A stretch of 64,000 bases of DNA, taken from positions 124,001 through 188,000 of the forward strand of contig JBAOHQ010000004.1 of NCBI GenBank assembly GCA_037045185.1, given 5' to 3'. Each line of letters starts with the position of its first letter. Position 1 is the first letter of the stretch. The notes under the pieces were generated by a model. The model saw only the letters and a program-made list of their open reading frames with translations, had not been told where the DNA came from and searched no databases. The position numbers and the translations under genes were made by a program. This DNA is from JAKOUY01 sp037045185. GTDB lineage: Bacteria; Actinomycetota; Acidimicrobiia; Acidimicrobiales; Ilumatobacteraceae. This document shows positions 56,719 to 64,000 of this stretch, one piece after another.

Positions 56719-58818
56719 GTGGGCTATCAACTTGGCGTCGATCTCGGCACGACCTACACGGCTGCTGCCGTGGGACGTGGGGGGCGCGTCGAAGCATGCA
56801 CGCTGGGATCGATGAGCCCGGTGGTCCCGTCGGTGGTCTTGCTGCGCGCCGACGGCGAGGTACTGGTCGGCGAGCCCGCCGTGCGCCGTGGCACCGCCGA
56901 ACCGACGCGGGTCGCCCGTGAGTTCAAGCGCCGCCTCGGCGACCCCACCCCGCTGGTGCTCGGCGGCACGCCGTACGGCGCCGAGTCGCTGATGGGCCAC
57001 CTGCTCAAGGCGGTCGTCAAGACCGTGACCGACCGCGAGGGTTCGGCGCCCGATCGGGTGGTGCTGACCCACCCGGCGAACTACGGCCCGTACAAGCAGG
57101 ACATGATGCGCGAGGTTGCCCGCCTGGCCGGCCTCGACCTGGATCACGTCACGTTCCTGACCGAACCGCAGGCGGCGGCGATCTCCTACGCCTCACGCAA
57201 CCGCGTCGATCCGGGCGAGATCGTCGCGGTCTACGACTTCGGTGGCGGCACCTTCGACGCCGCGCTGGTGCAACGCACCGACGACGGCTTCGCGTTGATC
57301 GGCCGACCGGAGGGCATGGAGCGCTTCGGTGGCATCGACATCGACGCCGCGCTGTTGGCCTTCGTCGATGATCGCCTCGGCGGTCGACTGACCGCACTGC
57401 AGCCCGACGACCCGGCGGTGCAGTCGGCGATGCTCCGCCTGAAGGACGACTGCCGGGCGGCCAAGGAGGCGCTGTCGGGCGACACCGACACCACCGTCCA
57501 GGTCTCGGCCCCCGGGCTGGTCGAGTCGGTGCGCATCACTCGTGATGACCTGGAGGGGATGATCCGGCCGCGCCTCGGCGAGACGGTCGACGCGGTGCGC
57601 CGGGCCGTGGCCAGCGCCGAGATCGACATGGCCCGCGTCAGCAAGGTGCTGCTGGTCGGGGGGAGCTCGCAGATCCCGCTGGTGGCCGAGACGGTCCGCA
57701 CCGTGACCGGACGTCCCGTGGCCATCGACGCCCACCCCAAGTTCTCCATCTGCCTCGGGGCCGCCGCCTATCAGCTGGCGTCGTCGGTGCTCATCACCCC
57801 ACCGTTGCCCGCCAACGCCGCGGCGACCCAGCCGATCACCGAACCACCACGCCAGGCGTCGCCGAGCGCACCGGCGGCCCCGGCGGCCCCGGCGGCCCCG
57901 ACGGCCCCGACCACCCCGAATGCCGCCGTCCCGACGGCTCGGGTCACGGCGACGCCGAGCCCGTCGACACCGCGCACCGGGTTGATCGCCACCGTCGGCG
58001 TGGCCGCCGCGGCGATCGTCGGGCTGGGTTCGTTCCTGCTCTTCAAGAAGGATTCACCCAAGACCGTCGAACCGCCGCGCACCGCTGTGCCGCAGATCAC
58101 CGTGCCCGCCACGTCGCCGGCGACGACGCCGGTCAGTGCCCCTGCGCCGACGGCGCCCATCACATCACCTCCGGCCACACCACCACCCGCCAGTTCGCCA
58201 CCGATCACCAGCCCGGTGAACCGGGTGACCCCGGCGGATCTCGCCGCGGCACTGCTGACCGCGGACGACCTGTCCGAGGGTTTCGCCGACACCGCGGTTG
58301 ACGAGTCCGGCAACGACATCTGCGGCACGTTCCTGGCGCATCAGCCCATCGGCCACCAGTCGGCCTCCTTCGTCAAGGACGCCACCACCCCACAGCTCCA
58401 GCAGGTCAACCACACCATCGAGGTCTACGGCACACCCGCGGACGCCAGGGCCGCACTGGCCGACCAGGCCACCGTGGTCAACAACGAGTGCAACGGGTAC
58501 ACCGAGACCTTGAACAACGAGACCCTCGTTGCCACCGCGGTGTTCCTCGACGGCCCGCCGGCGCTGACATCGCTGCTGCCCCCCGGATGCACCGACATCC
58601 GCCTCGTCACCCTGACCTTCACCGGCCAGACCGATCCGACGTTCAAGATCCTCACCAACTACGTCGCCGTGCGCTGCGGCAACGTGGTGTCGGCTGTCAG
58701 CATCCAGGGACTCGCCGACGCCAACGGTGAGAACAGCGCCCTGTTCAGCGAGTTGAACACCAACGCGGTCCCGCCCATGGTGGCGCGCGCCGCCCAGACA
58801 CCGTTCACGCCGGACTGA
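56719..58818 (+). CDS. Membrane-anchored Hsp70-like protein with extracytoplasmic sensor domain (first of two)
   Basis: 699 residues from GTG 56719 behind GGGAGG. Residues 1-~350 are an actin/Hsp70 ATPase: 'VDLGTTYTAAAVGRGG' (phosphate 1), 'VAVYDFGGGTFDAALVQ' (phosphate 2), 'VLLVGGSSQIPLVAETV' (adenosine). The peptide-binding domain of DnaK is missing. Instead come a Pro/Ala/Thr linker, one membrane helix at ~420-440, and an outside domain ~500-699 with four Cys ('NDICGTF', 'NNECNGY', 'PPGCTDI', 'VRCGNVV'), in layout like PknH-type sensor domains. It lies 4 nt before a paralogue and is divergent from BI-1. Confidence 0.88.
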   Translation: MGYQLGVDLGTTYTAAAVGRGGRVEACTLGSMSPVVPSVVLLRADGEVLVGEPAVRRGTAEPTRVAREFKRRLGDPTPLVLGGTPYGAESLMGHLLKAVVKTVTDREGSAPDRVVLTHPANYGPYKQDMMREVARLAGLDLDHVTFLTEPQAAAISYASRNRVDPGEIVAVYDFGGGTFDAALVQRTDDGFALIGRPEGMERFGGIDIDAALLAFVDDRLGGRLTALQPDDPAVQSAMLRLKDDCRAAKEALSGDTDTTVQVSAPGLVESVRITRDDLEGMIRPRLGETVDAVRRAVASAEIDMARVSKVLLVGGSSQIPLVAETVRTVTGRPVAIDAHPKFSICLGAAAYQLASSVLITPPLPANAAATQPITEPPRQASPSAPAAPAAPAAPTAPTTPNAAVPTARVTATPSPSTPRTGLIATVGVAAAAIVGLGSFLLFKKDSPKTVEPPRTAVPQITVPATSPATTPVSAPAPTAPITSPPATPPPASSPPITSPVNRVTPADLAAALLTADDLSEGFADTAVDESGNDICGTFLAHQPIGHQSASFVKDATTPQLQQVNHTIEVYGTPADARAALADQATVVNNECNGYTETLNNETLVATAVFLDGPPALTSLLPPGCTDIRLVTLTFTGQTDPTFKILTNYVAVRCGNVVSAVSIQGLADANGENSALFSELNTNAVPPMVARAAQTPFTPD

Positions 58819-58821
58819 CAC

Positions 58822-60804
58822 GTGGCACAGCCCTCCTATCAGCTCGGCATCGACCTCGGTACCACCTACACCGCCGCGGCGATAGGCCGCGACGGGCACG
58901 TCGAGGTGTGCACGCTGGGCAGCGCGTCCACCGTGATCCCCACGGTGGTCCTTCTCCGGGACAACGGTGAGGTCCTCGTCGGCGAGCCGGCCGCCAGGCG
59001 GGGTGCGGCGGAGCCCGCCCGCCTTGCCCGGGAGTTCAAACGCCGGCTCGGCGACCCCACTCCGCTGGTGCTCGGCGGCACACCCTTCGGCGCCGACGCC
59101 CTGATGGGTCACGTCCTGCGGGCGGTGATGAAGACCGTCAGCGAGCGCGAGGGTGACACACCCGGGTCCGTCGTGCTCACCCACCCGGCGACCTATGGCC
59201 CCTACAAGGTGGAGATGATGGAGGGCGTGGCCCGCCAGGCGGGGATCGATCTGGCCACCCTGCGCCTGCTCACCGAGCCGGAGGCGGCAGCGATGTCCTA
59301 CGCCTCTCGCAACCGGGTGGAGCCAGGCGAGATCGTCGGCGTGTACGACTTCGGCGGCGGAACGTTGGACACCGCGCTGGTGCAGCGCGACGACGACCGC
59401 TTCCGGTTGATCGGCCGGCCCGAGGGCATGGAACGATTCGGCGGCATCGACATCGACGCCGCCGTGATGTCCTACATCGACGACGAGCTGGACGGGGCGG
59501 TGAGCGCGCTCGATGCGGCCGACCCCGCTGTGCAAGCCGCCGTCGCCCGCCTGCGCGATGACTGCCGCAGCGCCAAGGAGACCCTGTCCACCGACTCCGA
59601 CGCCACCATCACGGTTGCCGCCCCCGGGCTGCAGCACTCGGTCACGCTCACCCGCGCCCATCTCGACCGGATCATCCGCCCACGCCTGCGCGAAACCGTC
59701 GACACGTTGCGGCGGATGCTCGTCCATGCCGGGCTGAGCATGGACCAGGTGAGCCGCTTCCTGCTGGTGGGTGGCAGTGCCCAGATCCCGCTGGTGGCCG
59801 AGACGATCCGCACCGAGACGGGCCGCCCGGTTGCTCTGGACGCTCATCCGAAGTTCGCCGTCGCCATGGGCGCGGCCGGACTGGCGCCACGCCTGCCGCT
59901 TGCCGGCGCGACACGAACACGGGCCACACCCACCGTGACACCGGCGCCGACCGCCGTGCCGCCCGCACCGGACCATCCCGTACCGCCCCCGGCGTCGCCG
60001 CCGGTGCCCGCACCCGGCCGCGATCGGCGGGTGATCGGCGGGCTGTTCGCCGCGGCCGCCGCGGCCACGATCGCCATCGTCGTGGCCCTGTCGGGCGGCG
60101 GCGGCACGTCGAGCCCGTCCACGATCCCACCGGGCACCGCGACACCAGCGGCCACCGACGCGCCACGGGGATCGTCGCCGTCTCCGTCGGCCGTGCCCAC
60201 GGTCGTCGACACCAAGCCCACCCTCATCTCGTCGGCCGACGCCATCTCCTCCCTGCTGACCCCCGGCGAGCTGGGCGGCGGGTGGGTGCAGACCGGCAAC
60301 GGCACGGCCGGCTCGGCCCTATGCGGCGTCGAGGCCGAGGCCCCGAACCCCGGCGTCCAACGCAGCTTCGGTCGCGGCCTCAACACTGCCAACGCCCAGT
60401 CGCTGTTCAACACCGTGCTGGTGTTCCGCACCGCCGAGCAGGCCAGGGCGGTGCTCGACAGCCAGATCGACACGCTGACCAACGTCTGCCCGGGGTTCGT
60501 CGTGAGCACGCCGCAGGGCGCCGCGTCGCTGCAGGTCACCGTGCTGAGCGTGCCCAAGAGCGTCACGGCGCAACTGCCGCCGGCGTGCACCCAGCACGTC
60601 GCCTTCGAGCAGCGCCAGGTCCTGCAGGCCACCGGGGCCACACTCGACATCTCCGAGATCGAGGTGGTTCGCTGCGCGAACGTGCTCGTCGGGGTCAACG
60701 TGGTGATCTTCCCCACGGGTCAGCTGGCCGACTCGATCCCCGAACTGAACCGCGTCACACCACTGGCGGCGGCCAAGGTGGCAGCACTACCGCTCAGCAA
60801 CTGA
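58822..60804 (+). CDS. Membrane-anchored Hsp70-like protein with extracytoplasmic sensor domain (second of two)
   Basis: 660 residues, GTG start. Same architecture as the upstream gene: Hsp70 ATPase domain 1-~350 ('IDLGTTYTAAAIGRDG', 'GVYDFGGGTLDTALVQ', 'FLLVGGSAQIPLVAET'), Pro-rich linker, membrane helix ~403-422, Ser/Thr/Pro-rich stalk, and a four-Cys outside domain from ~466 ('SALCGVEAE', 'NVCPGF', 'PACTQHV', 'VRCANVL'). The ATPase halves are close (a recent-looking duplication) while the outer domains differ strongly, so the two proteins probably sense different things. Cotranscribed. Confidence 0.88.
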   Translation: MAQPSYQLGIDLGTTYTAAAIGRDGHVEVCTLGSASTVIPTVVLLRDNGEVLVGEPAARRGAAEPARLAREFKRRLGDPTPLVLGGTPFGADALMGHVLRAVMKTVSEREGDTPGSVVLTHPATYGPYKVEMMEGVARQAGIDLATLRLLTEPEAAAMSYASRNRVEPGEIVGVYDFGGGTLDTALVQRDDDRFRLIGRPEGMERFGGIDIDAAVMSYIDDELDGAVSALDAADPAVQAAVARLRDDCRSAKETLSTDSDATITVAAPGLQHSVTLTRAHLDRIIRPRLRETVDTLRRMLVHAGLSMDQVSRFLLVGGSAQIPLVAETIRTETGRPVALDAHPKFAVAMGAAGLAPRLPLAGATRTRATPTVTPAPTAVPPAPDHPVPPPASPPVPAPGRDRRVIGGLFAAAAAATIAIVVALSGGGGTSSPSTIPPGTATPAATDAPRGSSPSPSAVPTVVDTKPTLISSADAISSLLTPGELGGGWVQTGNGTAGSALCGVEAEAPNPGVQRSFGRGLNTANAQSLFNTVLVFRTAEQARAVLDSQIDTLTNVCPGFVVSTPQGAASLQVTVLSVPKSVTAQLPPACTQHVAFEQRQVLQATGATLDISEIEVVRCANVLVGVNVVIFPTGQLADSIPELNRVTPLAAAKVAALPLSN

Positions 60805-60921
60805 CACGCCGGGGTGTGTGACGCATGACTCCCTCGGTATCGTGTCGGCAGAACGCCAGGGGCATCCGCCCCTGAGCCCGGCGCAGCATTGCGACGGGTG
60901 GCGAGAGCGAGGAGGTTGGCC

Positions 60922-61860
60922 TTGGCCAAAGATCGCGTCGAACGAGACGAAGAGGATCTTGTCCGCCTGTACCTCACTGACATCGGTCAGTACATGCTGC
61001 TCACCAAGGACGACGAAGTGCGCCTGGCCAAGCAGATCGAGGCCGGCAAGACGGCGATCGCGGAGCTCGATGCACTGGGCAAGGACATCACCGCCACCAA
61101 GAAGCGTGAGCTGCGCCGCGCCGCCAAGGAGGGCGAAGACGCCGAACGGGCCTTCGTCCAGTCGAACCTGCGCCTGGTCGTCTCCATCGCCAAGAAGTAC
61201 CAGGCCAGCGGGCTGCCGCTGCTGGACCTCATCCAGGAGGGCAACCTCGGGCTGATGCACGCCGTCGAGAAGTTCGACTGGCGCAAGGGCTTCAAGTTCT
61301 CCACGTACGCCACGTGGTGGATCCGCCAGGCCATCACCCGCGGCATCGCCAACACCGGGCGCACCATCCGCCTGCCGGTTCACGCCGGCGACACGCTGGC
61401 CCGCCTGCAAAAGGCACGCAGCCGACTGGAGCTCAAGCTCGGCCGCCCCGCCACCCTGGCCGAGTTGGCCAAGGAAGTGGAGATGCCCGAGGACAAGGTG
61501 ACCGAGGCCCTGCGCTTCGCCGCCGAGCCCCTCTCGCTCAGCGAGCCGCTGCGCGAGGACGGCGATGCCGAGCTCGGCGACGTCGTCGAGGACCGTTCGG
61601 CCGAATCGCCGTTCGAGGTGGCCGCCACCGCCCTGCTGCCCGACGAGATCAGCCGCCTGCTGGCCCCGCTCGACGAGCGGGAGCGGGAGATCCTCAAGCT
61701 GCGCTTCGGCCTCGACCGCGGCGAGCCGCGCACCCTGGAAGAGGTGGGCGAGCACTTCAATCTCACCCGGGAGCGCATCCGCCAGATCGAGGCCCGGGCG
61801 ATGAGCAAGCTGCGCCACCCGTCCAGCGACACCGGCGCCCGCGACCTCCTCGCGGTCTGA
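60922..61860 (+). CDS. RpoD-type (group 1/2) RNA polymerase sigma factor
   Basis: 312 residues from TTG 60922, six nt behind GAGGAGG (an earlier TTG at 60916 overlaps that site). Region 1.2 ('DLVRLYLTDIGQYMLLTKDD'), 2.1-2.4 ('FVQSNLRLVVSIAKKYQASG', 'DLIQEGNLGLMHAVEKFDWR', 'FSTYATWWIRQAITRGIANT'), 3 and 4 ('EEVGEHFNLTRERIRQIEAR', C-terminal 'SKLRHPSS') are complete. It lacks the long acidic region 1.1 of SigA/HrdB, so it is either a short principal factor or a SigB-like group 2 factor. The 118 nt upstream contain no other gene. Confidence 0.92.
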   Translation: MAKDRVERDEEDLVRLYLTDIGQYMLLTKDDEVRLAKQIEAGKTAIAELDALGKDITATKKRELRRAAKEGEDAERAFVQSNLRLVVSIAKKYQASGLPLLDLIQEGNLGLMHAVEKFDWRKGFKFSTYATWWIRQAITRGIANTGRTIRLPVHAGDTLARLQKARSRLELKLGRPATLAELAKEVEMPEDKVTEALRFAAEPLSLSEPLREDGDAELGDVVEDRSAESPFEVAATALLPDEISRLLAPLDEREREILKLRFGLDRGEPRTLEEVGEHFNLTRERIRQIEARAMSKLRHPSSDTGARDLLAV

Positions 61861-61882
61861 GCAGCTGCCGGGCCGACGCGCC

Positions 61883-62887
61883 ATGGCCGGCTACGTCCAC
61901 CCGAGGTTCCAGCGCGATACCCGCTACCTGACGGCGCGCATCACCGCCGCCGGCGGGGACGGCTGGCCGGTGGAAGCGGGCCGGTACCGGTTGGTCGTGG
62001 CCAGGGCCTGCCCGTGGGCGACACGAGCAATCATCGTGCGCCGCCTGCTCGGCCTGGAGTCCGCCATCTCGATGGGTGCCTGCGGGCCGACCCATGACCC
62101 CGATTCGTGGACGTTCGATCTCGATCCGGGCGGGCTCGATCCGGTGCTCGGGATCCCTCGCCTGAAGGACGCCTACGAGCGAGCCCAGCCTGGCTACCCA
62201 CGCGGGATCACCGTGCCGGCCGTCGTCGACATCCCGACGGGGGCCGTGGTCACCAACGACTTCTCGCAGATCACCCTGGACTTCATCACCGAGTGGGCGG
62301 CGTACCACCGCCCTGGAGCACCAGACCTGTACCCCGAACGCCACCGCCACGAGATCGACGAGATCAACGAGGTCGTGTACCGCGAGATCAACAACGGCGT
62401 GTACCGGTGCGGCTTCGCTGGCACCCAGCAGGCCTACGACGAAGCGTTCGCCCGCCTGTTCAGCGCGCTGGACCGGCTCAGCGACCACCTGGCGACACGC
62501 CGCTACCTCGTGGGCGACGCCATCACCGAGGCGGACATCCGGCTGTGGGTCACGCTGGCGCGCTTCGACCCAGTGTATCACGGGCACTTCAAGTGCAACC
62601 GCCACAAGCTCTCCGAGATGGCGGTGCTGTGGGCCTACGCCCGGGACCTGTACCAGACGCCCGGCTTCGGGGACGTCACCGATTTCGCCCAGATCAAGTC
62701 CCACTACTACGAGGTCCACCGGGACATCAACCCGACGGGTGTGGTCCCACAGGGCCCGGATCTGACGAGCTGGAACGAGCCCCACGGCAGGGACCGTCTC
62801 GGTGGGCGCCCGTTCGGTGCCGGGATCCCACCAGACCCGGTGGCCGGCGTCGTGCCGGGTCGGGCCGGTGAATCAGCCGTGGTGTGA
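61883..62887 (+). CDS. Glutathionyl-hydroquinone-reductase-family thiol transferase
   Basis: 334 residues. The CPWA motif ('VVARACPWATRAIIVRRLLG', Cys43) and the C-terminal GST fold ('YLVGDAITEADIRLWVTLAR', 'YHGHFKCNRHKLSEM') identify the Omega-like/Xi class of GST that reduces S-conjugated hydroquinones. Actinobacteria normally use mycothiol, not glutathione, so the natural thiol is uncertain. It follows the sigma gene by 22 nt on the same strand. The ATG at 61883 gives the usual 'GYVHPRFQRDTRY' start region. Confidence 0.9.
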   Translation: MAGYVHPRFQRDTRYLTARITAAGGDGWPVEAGRYRLVVARACPWATRAIIVRRLLGLESAISMGACGPTHDPDSWTFDLDPGGLDPVLGIPRLKDAYERAQPGYPRGITVPAVVDIPTGAVVTNDFSQITLDFITEWAAYHRPGAPDLYPERHRHEIDEINEVVYREINNGVYRCGFAGTQQAYDEAFARLFSALDRLSDHLATRRYLVGDAITEADIRLWVTLARFDPVYHGHFKCNRHKLSEMAVLWAYARDLYQTPGFGDVTDFAQIKSHYYEVHRDINPTGVVPQGPDLTSWNEPHGRDRLGGRPFGAGIPPDPVAGVVPGRAGESAVV

Positions 62888-62901
62888 ACCCGCGGTGCTG
62901 G

Positions 62902-63489
62902 TCAGCTCTCCAGCTTGCACACCGTCTTGGCGTACTCCGCCAGCTTGTCGGAGGCCTGGTTGACCAGGGTGTTGCCGGTGAGTGCCTCGATCGCTGCCGT
63001 GTCGGCGGCGTTGGCCTGCACCTTGACCACATCGAAACTGTTGCGCTGGAGCACCTCGAAGAACTGCGTGCTCGTCGACAGCACCGTGGCAACCTCGGCC
63101 TTGATCTCGGCCGGCGCGTCGCTGGTCATGCCGGGCATGAGCTGCTTCAGGTCGGCGAAGGCCGCCTGCAGCTTGGCGGCGTCGGGCGGTACCGCTTCGA
63201 GCAGGTTGCCCACGACGTCGGATGCCGCCTTGTATTCGGCGACCTTGACGCAGTACGGGCCACCGGCCGCCGAGCCGCCGTCGCCGGCCGCCGTGGTGCC
63301 GGACGCGGGCGTGGTGCCGGTGGGGCTGGTGGCGGTGGGGGCGGTGCTGCCACCTGAGGCCGTGCTGCCGGCGGTGGCGGTGGTCCCCGCCGCTGCCGTT
63401 GTCTTGGTGTCCTTCTTGTCGTCGCCACAGGCCGTGACCAGGAGGGAGGAGACGGCCAAGGCCAGGACGAGGGACGACGTGCGCTTCAT
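62902..63489 (-). CDS. Secreted lipoprotein of unknown function
   Basis: 195 residues from ATG 63489. Signal 'SSLVLALAVSSLLVTACGDD' with lipobox VTAC, a ~55-residue Thr/Ala/Gly/Ser-rich linker, then an all-helical domain of ~120 residues ('YCVKVAEYKAASDVVGNLLE' to 'EYAKTVCKLES') with one Cys at each end, likely joined by a disulfide. Similar helical lipoproteins are frequent in Acidimicrobiia, without known roles. Convergent with the thiol-transferase gene. Confidence 0.75.
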   Translation of the reverse strand: MKRTSSLVLALAVSSLLVTACGDDKKDTKTTAAAGTTATAGSTASGGSTAPTATSPTGTTPASGTTAAGDGGSAAGGPYCVKVAEYKAASDVVGNLLEAVPPDAAKLQAAFADLKQLMPGMTSDAPAEIKAEVATVLSTSTQFFEVLQRNSFDVVKVQANAADTAAIEALTGNTLVNQASDKLAEYAKTVCKLES

Positions 63490-63636
63490 GGGCGGCGACG
63501 TTAGCGGACACACGCATGGTTCGGTCCTCGACTCTCGGTGGTGGCGACCGGCGGCGGCCAGCGCCGGCACGGCGCGAGGCGTTTTACGACAGCAAGGGCG
63601 TCCGCTCGGTCGACCGACGATCGCCGTCCGCCGTGG

Positions 63637-64000
63637 TCAACCGGCCAGGCGCTTGATCCGCTCGGCCAGTCCGGCGATGGACTGCAGCTCCCGGTCGAGC
63701 GGAGCGAACACCCGATCGTCGGCCACCCCGGCCACCGCGGCGCGCATCGCCCCCCTGGCGCGCCCACCGCGACGCCTGGCCGACACCCCGGAGATCCATC
63801 GGGACGCGCCCGCCACCACCACGCCCAACCCGGCGCCGGCGACGGCCAGCAGCGTGGGCAGCGGCACCGCGCCCACCTTCACCGTGGGGAGGTCGGGGAG
63901 CTGGAACCAGGCAACGACGCCGATCACCAGCAGCCAGAGCAGGCCAAGGACCATCGCCGCCGTGGCCAGTCTCTGGACGAGCCCGGCGAGTCGCCACCAG
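63637..64000 (-). CDS. C-terminal part of a membrane protein, possibly a GTPase-family protein (cut by window edge)
   Basis: The frame is open to the right edge and reads 'LVQRLATAAMVLGLLWLLVI', a second hydrophobic segment 'PLPTLLAVAGAGLGVVVAG', then a basic stretch and a helical tail ending 'LQSIAGLAERIKRL'. A cytoplasmic domain would lie beyond the window. The layout, two membrane helices and a basic helical end, is seen at the C-terminus of actinobacterial YfjP-like GTPases, but the GTPase motifs are not visible, so this is tentative. The 147 nt to the lipoprotein gene hold no other feature. Confidence 0.5.
   Translation of the reverse strand, partial: WWRLAGLVQRLATAAMVLGLLWLLVIGVVAWFQLPDLPTVKVGAVPLPTLLAVAGAGLGVVVAGASRWISGVSARRRGGRARGAMRAAVAGVADDRVFAPLDRELQSIAGLAERIKRLAG

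Overview
The window is 64 kb of high-GC (about 70% by eye) actinobacterial chromosome. It carries a SigR/RsrA redox pair, an RpoD-type sigma factor, eukaryote-type glutamine synthetase II beside a type I enzyme, DUF2510 proteins, a thiol S-transferase with a CPWA motif, and many GTG starts. Many starts lie 6-9 nt behind a TAnnnT box, so leaderless transcripts are likely. The gene set fits class Acidimicrobiia or a near relative, but no rRNA is present to prove it.

Layout. 0-1.8 kb: 5' part of a Tad/Flp-pilus-like operon (CpaF-type ATPase cut by the left edge, CpaE/MinD-like, SAF-domain CpaB-like). 1.9-5.2 kb: oligoribonuclease, a zinc-finger protein, Mrp and ErpA (Fe-S carriers). 5.2-11.8 kb: redox lipoprotein, a 2Fe-2S/molybdopterin-oxidoreductase fusion, RidA, a PLP decarboxylase, an 8-oxoguanine-deaminase-like amidohydrolase and a GDT1-type membrane protein in one tightly packed strand. 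11.8-14.9 kb: nitrogen block (atypical OmpR-type regulator, GSI, GSII). 15-19 kb: secreted protein, LCP ligase, NAD synthetase. 19.2-24.7 kb: MFS exporter, aspartate kinase, two methyltransferases, aspartate-semialdehyde dehydrogenase. 24.7-29.7 kb: MazG-like, pxpABC 5-oxoprolinase, stress protein, nucleotidyltransferase, VOC protein and its divergent MarR repressor with a perfect operator palindrome.

29.7-40.1 kb is an accessory region. It is a decayed integrated element next to tRNA-Pro(CGG). It holds a broken tyrosine integrase, a ~290 bp second copy of part of that integrase at 30.6 kb, an ISL3 fragment, a complete IS3 element, an IS5-type transposase, a relaxase remnant, a broken AAA/DUF4143 ATPase, an XRE regulator, and AT-richer secreted-protein genes of unknown function.

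40.2-64 kb returns to core genes: a CheY-like receiver, paired Get3/ArsA-like ATPases, NfeD, SelB-SelA, dUTPase, a four-gene lipid/hydrolase operon, SIMPL and DUF2510 proteins, a phosphatase-fold protein without its cysteine, TilS with its usual metalloprotease neighbour, RsrA-SigR, a BI-1 protein, two tandem membrane-anchored Hsp70-like proteins, a primary-type sigma factor, a CPWA thiol transferase and a lipoprotein. A membrane protein is cut by the right edge.

At least four otherwise intact core genes carry a single-base frameshift, so residual sequencing indels are likely and reading frames should be treated with that in mind. Long intergenic palindromes at 3.3, 19.1 and 21.7 kb and the leaderless promoter pattern are the main non-coding signals.
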